A DNA stretch of 64,000 bases from Deltaproteobacteria bacterium (GTDB lineage Bacteria > Lernaellota > Lernaellaia > JACKCT01): positions 62,001-126,000 of the forward strand of contig JACKCT010000011.1 in the NCBI GenBank assembly GCA_020633895.1, in the 5' to 3' direction. The notes beneath the pieces were generated by a model that did not search any database, was not told where the DNA came from, and saw nothing but the letters and a program-made list of their open reading frames with translations. Shown here in pieces: positions 18,916-26,556 of the stretch (its first letter is position 1; every line of letters starts with the position of its first letter). Position numbers and translations under genes: made by a program.

Positions 18916-19006
18916 ACCCCAATATCCGGCCGGTAAATCTCGATTATGCCCCTCCGGAAGCGCTGACCGCCGGTCGATTTTCCGATGCGCGAATATGGCG
19001 CAAACT

Positions 19007-19053
19007 CCCAAAATCACAAAATAATTTTGGGCTGTGTCAATTATTTGTTGACA
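19007..19053 (+). promoter_or_regulatory. Two adjacent inverted repeats with a TTGACA box
   Basis: This lies in the AT-rich 195-base gap between tex and the beta-propeller membrane gene. CCCAAAAT (19007-19014) pairs perfectly with ATTTTGGG (19024-19031). TGTCAA (19035-19040) pairs with TTGACA (19048-19053), which is also a perfect -35 hexamer. The best -10 (AATACT) is weak and 15 bases away. The layout suggests an operator over a promoter for the gene at 19111, but this is inference. Confidence 0.4.
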
Positions 19054-19110
19054 CTTTATCGCCCCTGGAATACTTACGGGCGTAACAATTCTTATTTGGG
19101 AAAATTATCG

Positions 19111-20940
19111 ATGGCCCCTCAGGAAAATTTTCAGGGTCCGGGCCTGGATACCGGGTCGAAACTCCGCCCCCGTCCCCTCGACCGACTGGTCGGCTTGATC
19201 TGCCTGACGCTTCTGGTCGCCCCGTTGGCGCTGGCTCTGATTATCACCATAGCGCGGCCGCTGAACATCGTAATCTTCGATCAGGCGTTGGTGCTGATCG
19301 TCAATTTCCTCCAGTTCTACAACAAAAGCGACTACCCGTTCCCGGGCCCCATGGAAGGCGTTTTTCTGGCGGCGGGGCTGGCCTACCTGACGACGCATCT
19401 GATCCGCACGCGCGGGAAGGGCCGCTTGGCTTACCGCATGGCCGGGCCGACCGGGATCGTCCTATCGATCTATCTGGCCGGTTGGCTTTACTGGATGAGC
19501 CTGATCGTGGGCCTCGTGGTGCTCTACACAAAGCCCCGGGCGGCGTGGCTGATTGCCGTTTCGCTGTTGGTGTTGGCGGCCGAACGCCGATTGACGCACC
19601 GTCCGATTACGGATGCGGAGGACTTTCGGAGCCGATATGCCTATCAGGCGCTGCTCGTTATTTCCGCGTTCGCCTTCGCGGTCAACGCGGTGGGGCTGCC
19701 GCCCCTGGAAATCATCGTCGCCCTGATCCTGGTCTTTTTCGTGTGGCGGTTGCGGCGCTTCCTCGTCGCCGGGCCCCAACGCACGGCGCGGACATTGCTG
19801 ATGGGCGCGCTCGCCTATCTGTTCACCTTTACGCTGCTGGGCCCCGACACCTTGTCGTCCTTCGCGGCCTATGCGTCGGTCAAGCCGAACATCCGCTGGA
19901 TCTATCGCGACGACAACAACACCTACAAGGGCTATGACGTCTTTCCCGTCGGCGACGAATTGATCGTGACCGGTTCGGGCTCGAAAGCCGGGGTCATCGC
20001 CTACTCCGCCGTTCCCGGCATGCCGACGAGCATCAATCCCGGCGGTTCGCCCGCATCCGCGTCCCCCCAGCGGGGCGACGTCGGCGAGGACGGCCGTGAG
20101 ATCTATCTGGCCAACTACGATTCGGGCCCGGACGTGGAGGTCATCGACCGGGACCTGAACATTGTGCGCGCGATCGACACGCCCGATTGCGACGACGCCA
20201 TTTACGTTCAGCACTCGCCCCATACCGGGCACATCTACTACACCTGCGAGGGCAACGGCGCGGTGATCGACGCCGATCCTCTCACCGGCGAGACACGGGT
20301 AATCGACCGCCTCTTCGCCCCCAACGTCATCAAGGCCTCGACCGACCGGCGTCAGATGTATGTGGCTCCCCTGGGGGGACGGGAGGTGGTGCGCTATGAC
20401 GTGGTGAGCGGCGAGCGGGTGGAGAAGCCCTGCGCGCCCGGCGTCTTGGGCATCAGCCACGACGCGGCCCGGGGACGCATCTATCTGTCCGAATTCGCCC
20501 GGGGGCGCATCGAGGTGCGTGACGACACCACCCTCGACCTGCTCGACACCTGGCAGACGCAGCTCGGAACCCGCGACAGCGTCTTCGATCCGGCGCACGA
20601 CCGCCTCTACGCGGGCAACTACTTCACGGGGACGATCAGCGTCATCGACCCCGATCACGGTCCGGTGGGCTATCTCTACGCGGGGCCGCGGGTGCGCGGC
20701 CTGGAATACGACGCCGCCACCGATCGGCTCTATTTCGTCAGCACGCTGGGCGTGGGTTTTTACCCGAAGGTCTCGCGCAACTTCGGGTACATCGACCGAG
20801 GCGACATCGACAACCTGGGCGAAGTGGTCGCGGCGTTGGCGGTCAAGGCCGACCGCGTCGAGCGACGCTTGCCGCTGGAATATGTGCGCGGCTACGCCAC
20901 CCTCAGCAAGCATTTCACCCGCCGTCTGCGCACGTCTTAG
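19111..20940 (+). CDS. Membrane protein with C-terminal YVTN-like beta-propeller
   Basis: This is a hypothetical protein of about 609 residues. I favour the ATG at 19111 (MAPQENFQGPG) over an upstream in-frame start because it follows the AT-rich regulatory gap and precedes a normal first membrane segment. Residues 25-260 contain seven or so hydrophobic helices (LICLTLLVAPLALALIITIA is the first). From about residue 265 the chain is soluble and repetitive, with blade-like units such as EIYLANYDSGPDVEVIDRD, GHIYYTCEGNGAVIDAD and RIYLSEFARGRIEVRDD, like YVTN/NHL propellers. The propeller is probably periplasmic. Function is unknown. Confidence 0.75.
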   Translation: MAPQENFQGPGLDTGSKLRPRPLDRLVGLICLTLLVAPLALALIITIARPLNIVIFDQALVLIVNFLQFYNKSDYPFPGPMEGVFLAAGLAYLTTHLIRTRGKGRLAYRMAGPTGIVLSIYLAGWLYWMSLIVGLVVLYTKPRAAWLIAVSLLVLAAERRLTHRPITDAEDFRSRYAYQALLVISAFAFAVNAVGLPPLEIIVALILVFFVWRLRRFLVAGPQRTARTLLMGALAYLFTFTLLGPDTLSSFAAYASVKPNIRWIYRDDNNTYKGYDVFPVGDELIVTGSGSKAGVIAYSAVPGMPTSINPGGSPASASPQRGDVGEDGREIYLANYDSGPDVEVIDRDLNIVRAIDTPDCDDAIYVQHSPHTGHIYYTCEGNGAVIDADPLTGETRVIDRLFAPNVIKASTDRRQMYVAPLGGREVVRYDVVSGERVEKPCAPGVLGISHDAARGRIYLSEFARGRIEVRDDTTLDLLDTWQTQLGTRDSVFDPAHDRLYAGNYFTGTISVIDPDHGPVGYLYAGPRVRGLEYDAATDRLYFVSTLGVGFYPKVSRNFGYIDRGDIDNLGEVVAALAVKADRVERRLPLEYVRGYATLSKHFTRRLRTS

Positions 20941-21008
20941 CCTCTAACGGGCATTCAACACCCGCCAACTCATTCCCTGATCCGCCTTCGCCCACGCGCC
21001 AGCGCGCA

Positions 21009-21035
21009 GGCCGCCGTAGCCTTGGCTAGGCGGCC
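21009..21035. terminator. GC-rich stem-loop between convergent genes
   Basis: GGCCGCC (21009-21015) pairs with GGCGGCC (21029-21035) around a 13-base loop, between the converging propeller and acyl-CoA dehydrogenase genes. There is no clear T-tract, so intrinsic termination is only possible. The loop contains the CGCCGTAGCCTTGGC core also seen inside the long form of the family 2 repeats. Confidence 0.4.
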
Positions 21036-21062
21036 GTTAGTTGCTCCGTGCCGACGACGGCA

Positions 21063-22895
21063 CTACAAAGCCATTTGCAACACGGATTCGTCCGAGTTGC
21101 CGATGCGCGTGGCGATGGCTTCCACGGCCGGCAGGATATTCTTGCAGAAGAACCGGGCCGTGAGCAGCTTGTTGTAATAGAACTTGGCGTCGTCGTTGTC
21201 GGCGGCGAGTTTGGCGTAATTCGACTCGCCCTTGTCCGCGGCCAGGGCCTTGAGCTTGCCCACGGCGATGGACGCCTGCACGATCAGCCGCTGGGCGACG
21301 ATGACGTGGCCGAAAGCCTCCAAAAACGGCGTGGCCGAGAGCACCGGATAGATCGGATTGTCCTTGGCCGAATTCATGAAGACCATGGCGATCTCGGTGA
21401 TCTTGTCGCGGCCCTTGGTCAGATCCTTGAGCAGGTCGACGACCTCTTCGTGATCCGAACCGGCGTCGATGTACTCGCCCAGGCTCTGCATGTAGGTCAT
21501 GAACAGCGCGCCGCCGCCCTGGCTCATTTTGCGTCCGACCAGGTCGAGGGCCTGGACGCCGTTGGTGCCTTCGTAGATGGCGGAGATCTTCGCGTCCCGG
21601 CAGTACTGCTCGACCGGGTATTCCTTGCAATAGCCCACGCCGCCCATGATCTGAATCGCCGTGGAGGCGCATTCGAAGGCCCGATCGGTGGGATAGGCCT
21701 TGGCGATGGGGGTGAGCAGCTCGACCATGTTGGAGCACTGGGCGCGCACGGCCTCGTCCGGGTCGTTCTCGGCCTTATCCAGGCATTCGGCCAGGTAGTA
21801 AAGCAACGAGCGGGTGCCTTCCGAGTAGGCTTTCATCTCGGCGAGCATGCGCTTGACGTCCGGATGCTCGATGATGGTCACGCGGGGGGCGTTGGGATCC
21901 TTGTACGACAGGACGCTGCTGCCCTGGACGCGCTCCTTGGCGTACTGCAGCGCATATTGATAGACGGCGCCGGTTAACGCCACGCCCTGCATGCCCACGC
22001 CGATGCGCGCCTCGTTCATCATGTTGAACATCATCTGGATGCCGTCGCCTTCGTCGCCGATGATCCAGCCCTGGCAGGCGCCGTTGTCGCCGTAGTTCAT
22101 CATGCACGTGGGCGAGCCGTGGATGCCCATCTTCTCTTCGATCTTGGTGCAGTTGATGTCGTTGAACTCGCCCAACGAACCGTCGGCGTTGGCGCGGTAT
22201 TTGGGCACGAGGAACAGCCCCAGGGCCTTGATGCCCTTGCCCATGCCTTCCACGCGGGCCAGGACCATGTGGACGATGTTTTCAGTCAGATCCTGCTCGC
22301 CGGAGGTGATGAACATTTTGGTGCCGGTGAGGCTGTAGCTGCCGTCGTCGTTTTTCTTGGCGGTGGTGCGGATGTCGGCCAGGGCGGTGCCCACGTTGGG
22401 CTCGGTCAGGCACATGGTTCCCGACCACTGCCCCGAGACCATCTTGTCCAGGTAGAGTTCCTTCAGCTCGTCGGCGCCGTATTTGTCCAGCACGCGGATG
22501 CCCGCCGCCGTCAGGCCCGGGGTGAAGACGAACGCGCAGTTGGAGGCCACCAACGACTCGGACGACGCGGCGGCCACCACGCCCGGCAGGCCCTGTCCGC
22601 CCACTTCGGCGTGGATGGACACGGTGTTCCACCCGGCCTCGCAATATTGCTTGTAGGCCTCCTTGAAGCCCGGCGGCATGGTCACTTTGCCGTTGTCGAA
22701 GCCGCAGCCTTTTTCGTCCGCGGACTGATTCATCGGCGCCAGCGTTCCGGTGGCGAATTTGATCGCCTCGCTCAAGACCATGCCGTACAGGTCCTGGTCC
22801 TGATCCTTGTAGCGATCATAGCTGAGCAGCGCGGACAGATCCCGCTCCTCAAACAGGCAAAATCGGATATCCCGCTCGTCGACTTTAAATTCCAC
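21063..22895 (-). CDS. Acyl-CoA dehydrogenase, long (about 600-residue) class
   Basis: This FAD-dependent enzyme catalyses alpha-beta desaturation of acyl-CoA. I place the start at the GTG at 22895 (VEFKVDERDIRF), preceded by GGGAGGAA with a 6-base gap. The longer reading frame upstream crosses an operator-like palindrome and is not protein-like. The 610 residues include the middle domain (MCLTEPNVGTALADIRT, TGTKMFITSGEQDL) and the C-terminal helical domain. The last contains MGGVGYCKEYPVEQYCRDAK and IYEGTNGVQALDL, whose Glu is the expected catalytic base. A C-terminal extension matches the long AcdA/DmdC-like class; the substrate is not determined. No electron-transfer flavoprotein genes are adjacent. 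Confidence 0.92.
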   Translation of the reverse strand: MEFKVDERDIRFCLFEERDLSALLSYDRYKDQDQDLYGMVLSEAIKFATGTLAPMNQSADEKGCGFDNGKVTMPPGFKEAYKQYCEAGWNTVSIHAEVGGQGLPGVVAAASSESLVASNCAFVFTPGLTAAGIRVLDKYGADELKELYLDKMVSGQWSGTMCLTEPNVGTALADIRTTAKKNDDGSYSLTGTKMFITSGEQDLTENIVHMVLARVEGMGKGIKALGLFLVPKYRANADGSLGEFNDINCTKIEEKMGIHGSPTCMMNYGDNGACQGWIIGDEGDGIQMMFNMMNEARIGVGMQGVALTGAVYQYALQYAKERVQGSSVLSYKDPNAPRVTIIEHPDVKRMLAEMKAYSEGTRSLLYYLAECLDKAENDPDEAVRAQCSNMVELLTPIAKAYPTDRAFECASTAIQIMGGVGYCKEYPVEQYCRDAKISAIYEGTNGVQALDLVGRKMSQGGGALFMTYMQSLGEYIDAGSDHEEVVDLLKDLTKGRDKITEIAMVFMNSAKDNPIYPVLSATPFLEAFGHVIVAQRLIVQASIAVGKLKALAADKGESNYAKLAADNDDAKFYYNKLLTARFFCKNILPAVEAIATRIGNSDESVLQMAL

Positions 22896-22989
22896 CGTGT
22901 TCCTCCCAGGTCCGAGTCGCCGGCGCCGTACGCCGTCGAGGCAAGGGGTCGTCTTGGCCAAATCGGTCGGCCCGGACCGATTTCGTAAA

Positions 22990-23009
22990 ATGAATGGCCG
23001 TTCATTCAT
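22990..23009. promoter_or_regulatory. 20-bp perfect-armed palindrome, TetR/FadR-like operator
   Basis: ATGAATGGCCGTTCATTCAT has 7-base perfect arms (ATGAATG/CATTCAT) and sits 95 bases upstream of the acyl-CoA dehydrogenase start. It closely resembles the published Bacillus FadR-type site (TGAATGA...TCATTCA), which controls beta-oxidation genes through a TetR-family repressor. Site recognition is by eye; regulator identity is inference. Confidence 0.6.
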
Positions 23010-23154
23010 GCCGCGAGCAGGGACGGGTGTCAAGTATTTCGGCACCGGGTGTCAGCGCTTGTCCGGGTTGGGACGTAGGCGCGGGGCGCGATTCGTGATA
23101 CGCACGTTCGGTCACGGTCGCCGAGGGGCGACAGCCGCTTTTCGCGGGGGAAGC

Positions 23155-23910
23155 TTGATCGATATCTCGACATGGACGGCTGCCTTGATCGGCCACGGCG
23201 CGCTGCCGCCGATCGCCGAGCCCTGGGGAGCTTTCATTCCCGGCGCGGGGATGATCGCGGGCGTGACGCACGTCCTGACCGGGCCGGACCATCTGGCCGC
23301 CGTGGCGCCGCTGGCCATGGACCGGCATGCCTCGGCTTGGCGCGTGGGACTGGCGTGGGGCGTGGGACACAGCCTGGGGGCGGCGCTGCTGGGCCTGTCG
23401 GCGATGGCGCTGCACCGGACGCTGGATCTGTCGGGCCTGACGGCCGTCGCCTCGACGCTGGTGGGCCTGACGCTGATCGTTCTGGGCGTCGTCTCGCTAC
23501 GGCGGTCACGACGCATCGTGATGCACACGCACCCCCACGAGCACGACGACCTGGGCCGCCACGAGCACCTGCATGTGCATCTGCATTCGACGGTTGCCGG
23601 TCCGCGCAAGCACGCCCACAACCATCGCGCCCATCGGCGGCACACGCACACGGCGACGGGCATCGGCGTGCTGCACGGGGTGGCGGGCGTGGGGCATCTG
23701 GTGGGCCTGCTGCCCAGCCTGGCGCTCGGGACCACGGCGGCGGCGGTATATCTGGTCTTCTACATGCTAGCCGCCGTCGCGGCCATGACGGCCGTGGGCG
23801 CTCTGCTCGGACGCACCATCACCGCTGGGGGCGAACGCCTCGCCCGCCTAGCCCTCCCCGCCGTCTCCGTCCTCGCGATCGGGGTGGGGGTCGTCTGGAT
23901 CGTGGGATAG
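23155..23910 (+). CDS. Nickel/cobalt permease-like membrane protein with His-rich loop
   Basis: This integral membrane protein has about 251 residues. The start is uncertain: I favour the TTG at 23155 (LIDISTWTAAL), which follows GGGGGAAG; upstream GTG codons exist. Helices cover GMIAGVTHVLTGPDHLAAVAPLA, a variant of the NiCoT/UreH-type His-Asp motif, then VGLAWGVGHSLGAALLGL. A cytoplasmic or periplasmic loop of about 45 residues holds more than a dozen His (HTHPHEHDD, HEHLHVHLH, HRRHTHTATG), as expected for a divalent metal buffer. Three more helices follow. It is divergent from the acyl-CoA dehydrogenase and may share regulatory DNA with it. Metal specificity is unknown. Confidence 0.72.
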   Translation: MIDISTWTAALIGHGALPPIAEPWGAFIPGAGMIAGVTHVLTGPDHLAAVAPLAMDRHASAWRVGLAWGVGHSLGAALLGLSAMALHRTLDLSGLTAVASTLVGLTLIVLGVVSLRRSRRIVMHTHPHEHDDLGRHEHLHVHLHSTVAGPRKHAHNHRAHRRHTHTATGIGVLHGVAGVGHLVGLLPSLALGTTAAAVYLVFYMLAAVAAMTAVGALLGRTITAGGERLARLALPAVSVLAIGVGVVWIVG

Positions 23911-23914
23911 CAGC

Positions 23915-24295
23915 CTACGAATCGAAAGCGATGGGGCAGTTGGCGAGGATGTGGCGGTCGAAGGTGAAAAGCTTAGCGTTATCGGCGTACGCAGCGGCGA
24001 CAATCAACCGGTCGATGGGTTCGCGAGTCCAGATGAGGTCCATCGAGTGCCGAACCAAGTCTTCGAACGGCGTTTTTGAGACTTGCACAGAGAACTGATC
24101 GGCAACAATGGCGACAATCGTCGATGGGGGGATTCGAATACGTTTCTTCTCGAACATCAATCCCAATTCCAGAATCACGATGGGTGAGATAAACCGAGGA
24201 TTATTCTTGAATTGGTAGGGTGGCCGTTTGAGGCGCCCCGTCTTTGATCCTCCGTCGTGAAGCCAGATCACTACGTGCGTGTCCAGGTGAATCAC
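23915..24295 (-). CDS. PIN-domain toxin, VapC-like
   Basis: This is a predicted Mg-dependent ribonuclease of a type II toxin-antitoxin pair. With a GTG start at 24295, whose G is shared with the antitoxin TAG stop, the 126-residue product begins MIHLDTHVVIWLHD, the normal PIN N-terminus with its first acidic residue at D5. Further acidic positions appear in ILELGLMFEKK, WTREPIDRLIVAAAY and TFDRHIL, completing a PIN-type active site. An ATG at 24316 is an alternative start. GGAGA lies about 10 bases before the GTG. The stop is 4 bases from the stop of the convergent permease gene. The PIN core looks intact. Confidence 0.88.
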   Translation of the reverse strand: MIHLDTHVVIWLHDGGSKTGRLKRPPYQFKNNPRFISPIVILELGLMFEKKRIRIPPSTIVAIVADQFSVQVSKTPFEDLVRHSMDLIWTREPIDRLIVAAAYADNAKLFTFDRHILANCPIAFDS

Positions 24296-24522
24296 TACTT
24301 GTACTTCTCCGACCACTCCATATGGATAATATCCTCGAAATCTCCGACGACAGCGCTAGGCCTTTTGATAAAAACCATCTTCAAAGGGTCATCCGGCGTA
24401 TTCTCAATGACGATCTTTAAAGTTCGCTCGCCCCGTTTGATTTCCACCGGTTCGCCGGTTTCCAGCACTTTGTCGAGGATCCGATAGAGGTCTTTCCGCA
24501 GTTCCGTCGGCGTGATGGCCAT
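24295..24522 (-). CDS. Phd/YefM-like antitoxin
   Basis: This 75-residue protein (MAITPTELRKDLYRILDKVL) resembles Phd/YefM-fold antitoxins, whose N-terminal part binds the operator and C-terminal part wraps the toxin. The central ETGEPVEIKRGERTLKIVIE matches the family. GGGAG stands 6 bases before the ATG. It is directly upstream of and overlapping the PIN toxin, the standard antitoxin-first order with autoregulation expected. Codons are more A/T-rich than those of the surrounding genes, consistent with a mobile module. Confidence 0.85.
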   Translation of the reverse strand: MAITPTELRKDLYRILDKVLETGEPVEIKRGERTLKIVIENTPDDPLKMVFIKRPSAVVGDFEDIIHMEWSEKYK

Positions 24523-24611
24523 TTTCTTCTCCCAAGTTCCTAACACGTACGTTCCGGGCGTACGTCTCCAAATTCTGGAGTCGCGGCCGGGCGATGTCAA
24601 CGAAATTCGCC

Positions 24612-25358
24612 CTACTTCGCGTCCGCGCGCAGGGGGCCGAAGGAGCCGGTGCGGGAGCGGTCCGGGTCGGCGAGGGTGGACCAGGCGTGGACGGGCCAGC
24701 CGCGCTCCTTCGCCAGGGGGAGCAGCAGGCCGTCGGGATTGACGGCGTTGGGGTGGGTCGCCATTTCCAGCAGCGGCCGGTCCATGCCGTTGTCGGTGTA
24801 GACGTGGCACTCGTCCATGGACACGCCCTCGCGCTCGGCGCGGCGGCGCACCCATTCGGCCTTGCCTTCGTGGTAGCAAAGCGGCAACTCGGCGCGGCCG
24901 GTGTAGCGCCCGGTGGCGGGGTCGACCAGCGCCCGCGTCCCGACCCCCGCGTGGGCGCCCACATGGCGGGCGATCGCCTCGACGATCGGCTGACACGACC
25001 CGGACGCCAGCATGGTGAAATGGCGCATCTTGCGATGGCGGCGGATGGTCTTTTCCGCTTCAGCGAAAATGTGGGGGGCGATCGACTCGGCCACGCACGC
25101 GTCGGCCCATTCGTCGACCCGCTCCATCGGCAACCCGGCCAGGCTCGTCGCCCCCACCCGCACGATAGCCGTCTCGGGACGCAGGCGCGTTCGATAGGCC
25201 GCCACGGACGCGGCGATATCCAACCACCCCCGCGCGGTTACGCGGCCGTTTTTTCTCAGCCATTGGAAAAACATGTACCCGGCCGCGCCGTCCAGAAGCG
25301 TGCGATCCACGTCGAACACGGCCACGGCCGTGGGCCAACGGTCACGCGCGGCGGGCAC
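24612..25358 (-). CDS. HAD-IB superfamily hydrolase, SerB/CicA-like
   Basis: This predicted phosphatase has 248 residues. Motif I is FDVDRTLLDG near the N-terminus, with the nucleophile in DVD. Motif II is LASGSCQPIVEAIA, and the Lys lies in the YHEGKAEWV region. Motif IV is VYTDNGMDRPLLE, a variant of the usual GDSxxD with Asn after the Asp. The helical cap between motifs I and II fits subclass IB, which includes phosphoserine phosphatase-like and lipid-phosphate phosphatases. The substrate is unknown. Its start is six bases before the stop of the HD/OB ribonuclease-like gene, so the two are probably cotranscribed. Confidence 0.85.
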   Translation of the reverse strand: MPAARDRWPTAVAVFDVDRTLLDGAAGYMFFQWLRKNGRVTARGWLDIAASVAAYRTRLRPETAIVRVGATSLAGLPMERVDEWADACVAESIAPHIFAEAEKTIRRHRKMRHFTMLASGSCQPIVEAIARHVGAHAGVGTRALVDPATGRYTGRAELPLCYHEGKAEWVRRRAEREGVSMDECHVYTDNGMDRPLLEMATHPNAVNPDGLLLPLAKERGWPVHAWSTLADPDRSRTGSFGPLRADAK

Positions 25359-25363
25359 GGGTA

Positions 25364-26515
25364 TCAGACCTTGTTGCCGAACATATCGACCTGGCGCTCG
25401 TCGTCGGCCGATTTTTCCGACGCGGACGTGGCGGCCGAGGCGGGAGCGTCGGTCTTGGGCGCGGCTTTTTTCTTGGGCGAGCTGTCGGCGCCGTTGGACT
25501 TGGCGGCGACGCCGGGCTTAGGACGGGGTCCGTCCAGGTGATAGCCGTAGAGGTTCTTCGTCGCCTCGTTGGTGCGTCGGATGTGTGTGCCCAGCAGGAA
25601 GTGGCGCTCGGACCAGGTCGCGTCGTCGGGCGTCTGCTCCAGGTGCGCCTGATAGGCGTAGACCTTCGCGTCCAGATCATCCACCTGATGCACAATAATC
25701 GCCTCGACCGTCGCCGGGATGACCGGCGAGCCGAACTCCCGCGTGCCGTGGTGGGACAGGATAATGTGCTCGATTTGCAGTCGCAGATCCTCGGGCATGC
25801 CGCCGATGCGCCGCACCAGGTCGTCGACGATCTGCACGCCGATGATCAAATGGGGAATCAGCCGCCCCTCGTCCGAATAGCCCAGCGCCGTCTCGTAGAC
25901 CAACTCGCGGATCTTGCCGATGTCGTGGAAGAAGCCCCCGGCCAGGATGACGCTGCGGTTCACGTTCTGGTAATGGCGCGAAACGACGTCCAGCAGCATC
26001 ATCACCGAGAGCGTGTGCTCCAACAGGCCGCCGATGAACGGATGGTGCATGGACTGGGCGGCGGGAGCGACCTTGAACAGGCGTCCGATGGTTTCGTCGT
26101 CCAACGCCGCCAGGCAAAGCTCCCGGATCTTCGGCTCCTCGATGGATTCGAGCAGCGCCCGCAAACGGGCAAACAGATCTTCCGAATCGTGGCGGCCGGC
26201 GGGCAGGAAGTCCTGGGGATCGATCGAGTCGGTCTCCACCTTGGACAGGGCATCCAGAACGATTTGCAGCTTGCCTTCGTAGGTTTGCACGCGCCCCTGG
26301 ATCTCGATGAAGTCCCCCTCGTTGAACACGTGGGCGTAGGCCTCCACCTTGTTGAACATCCGCGCGACGATCTCGCCCGTCTTGTCCGAGAGCACCAGGT
26401 TCAAATAGAAACGCCCGGCCTTGGACCGCGCCAACTGGCGGCGACGCACCAGGTAGACCGAGTCGGCGTACAGGCCCTCTTCCAGGGTGTCGATGGGCAT
26501 TTGTCGAAGGGCCAT
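25364..26515 (-). CDS. OB-fold plus HD-domain 3'-5' exoribonuclease, YhaM-like
   Basis: This cytoplasmic protein of 383 residues starts MALRQMPIDTLEEG at the ATG 26515, with GAGG four bases upstream. The N-terminal OB fold (about residues 15-95, FYLNLVLSDKTGEIVARMFN) is followed by an HD domain. That domain has GGLLEHTLSVMMLLD, GGFFHDIGK (the HD dyad) and LSHHGTREFGSP, the metal-binding pattern of YhaM/Cbf1 exonucleases. The C-terminal 50 residues are Lys/Ala/Ser-rich and probably disordered, ending VDMFGNKV. Activity on RNA or single-stranded DNA is by family only. It lies between the HAD phosphatase and an exported hydrolase-like gene, all on the minus strand. Confidence 0.9.
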   Translation of the reverse strand: MALRQMPIDTLEEGLYADSVYLVRRRQLARSKAGRFYLNLVLSDKTGEIVARMFNKVEAYAHVFNEGDFIEIQGRVQTYEGKLQIVLDALSKVETDSIDPQDFLPAGRHDSEDLFARLRALLESIEEPKIRELCLAALDDETIGRLFKVAPAAQSMHHPFIGGLLEHTLSVMMLLDVVSRHYQNVNRSVILAGGFFHDIGKIRELVYETALGYSDEGRLIPHLIIGVQIVDDLVRRIGGMPEDLRLQIEHIILSHHGTREFGSPVIPATVEAIIVHQVDDLDAKVYAYQAHLEQTPDDATWSERHFLLGTHIRRTNEATKNLYGYHLDGPRPKPGVAAKSNGADSSPKKKAAPKTDAPASAATSASEKSADDERQVDMFGNKV

Positions 26516-26556
26516 AGATCCTCGCTTGCGTGTTTCGGGGTTTCGTATTGTGCCGT

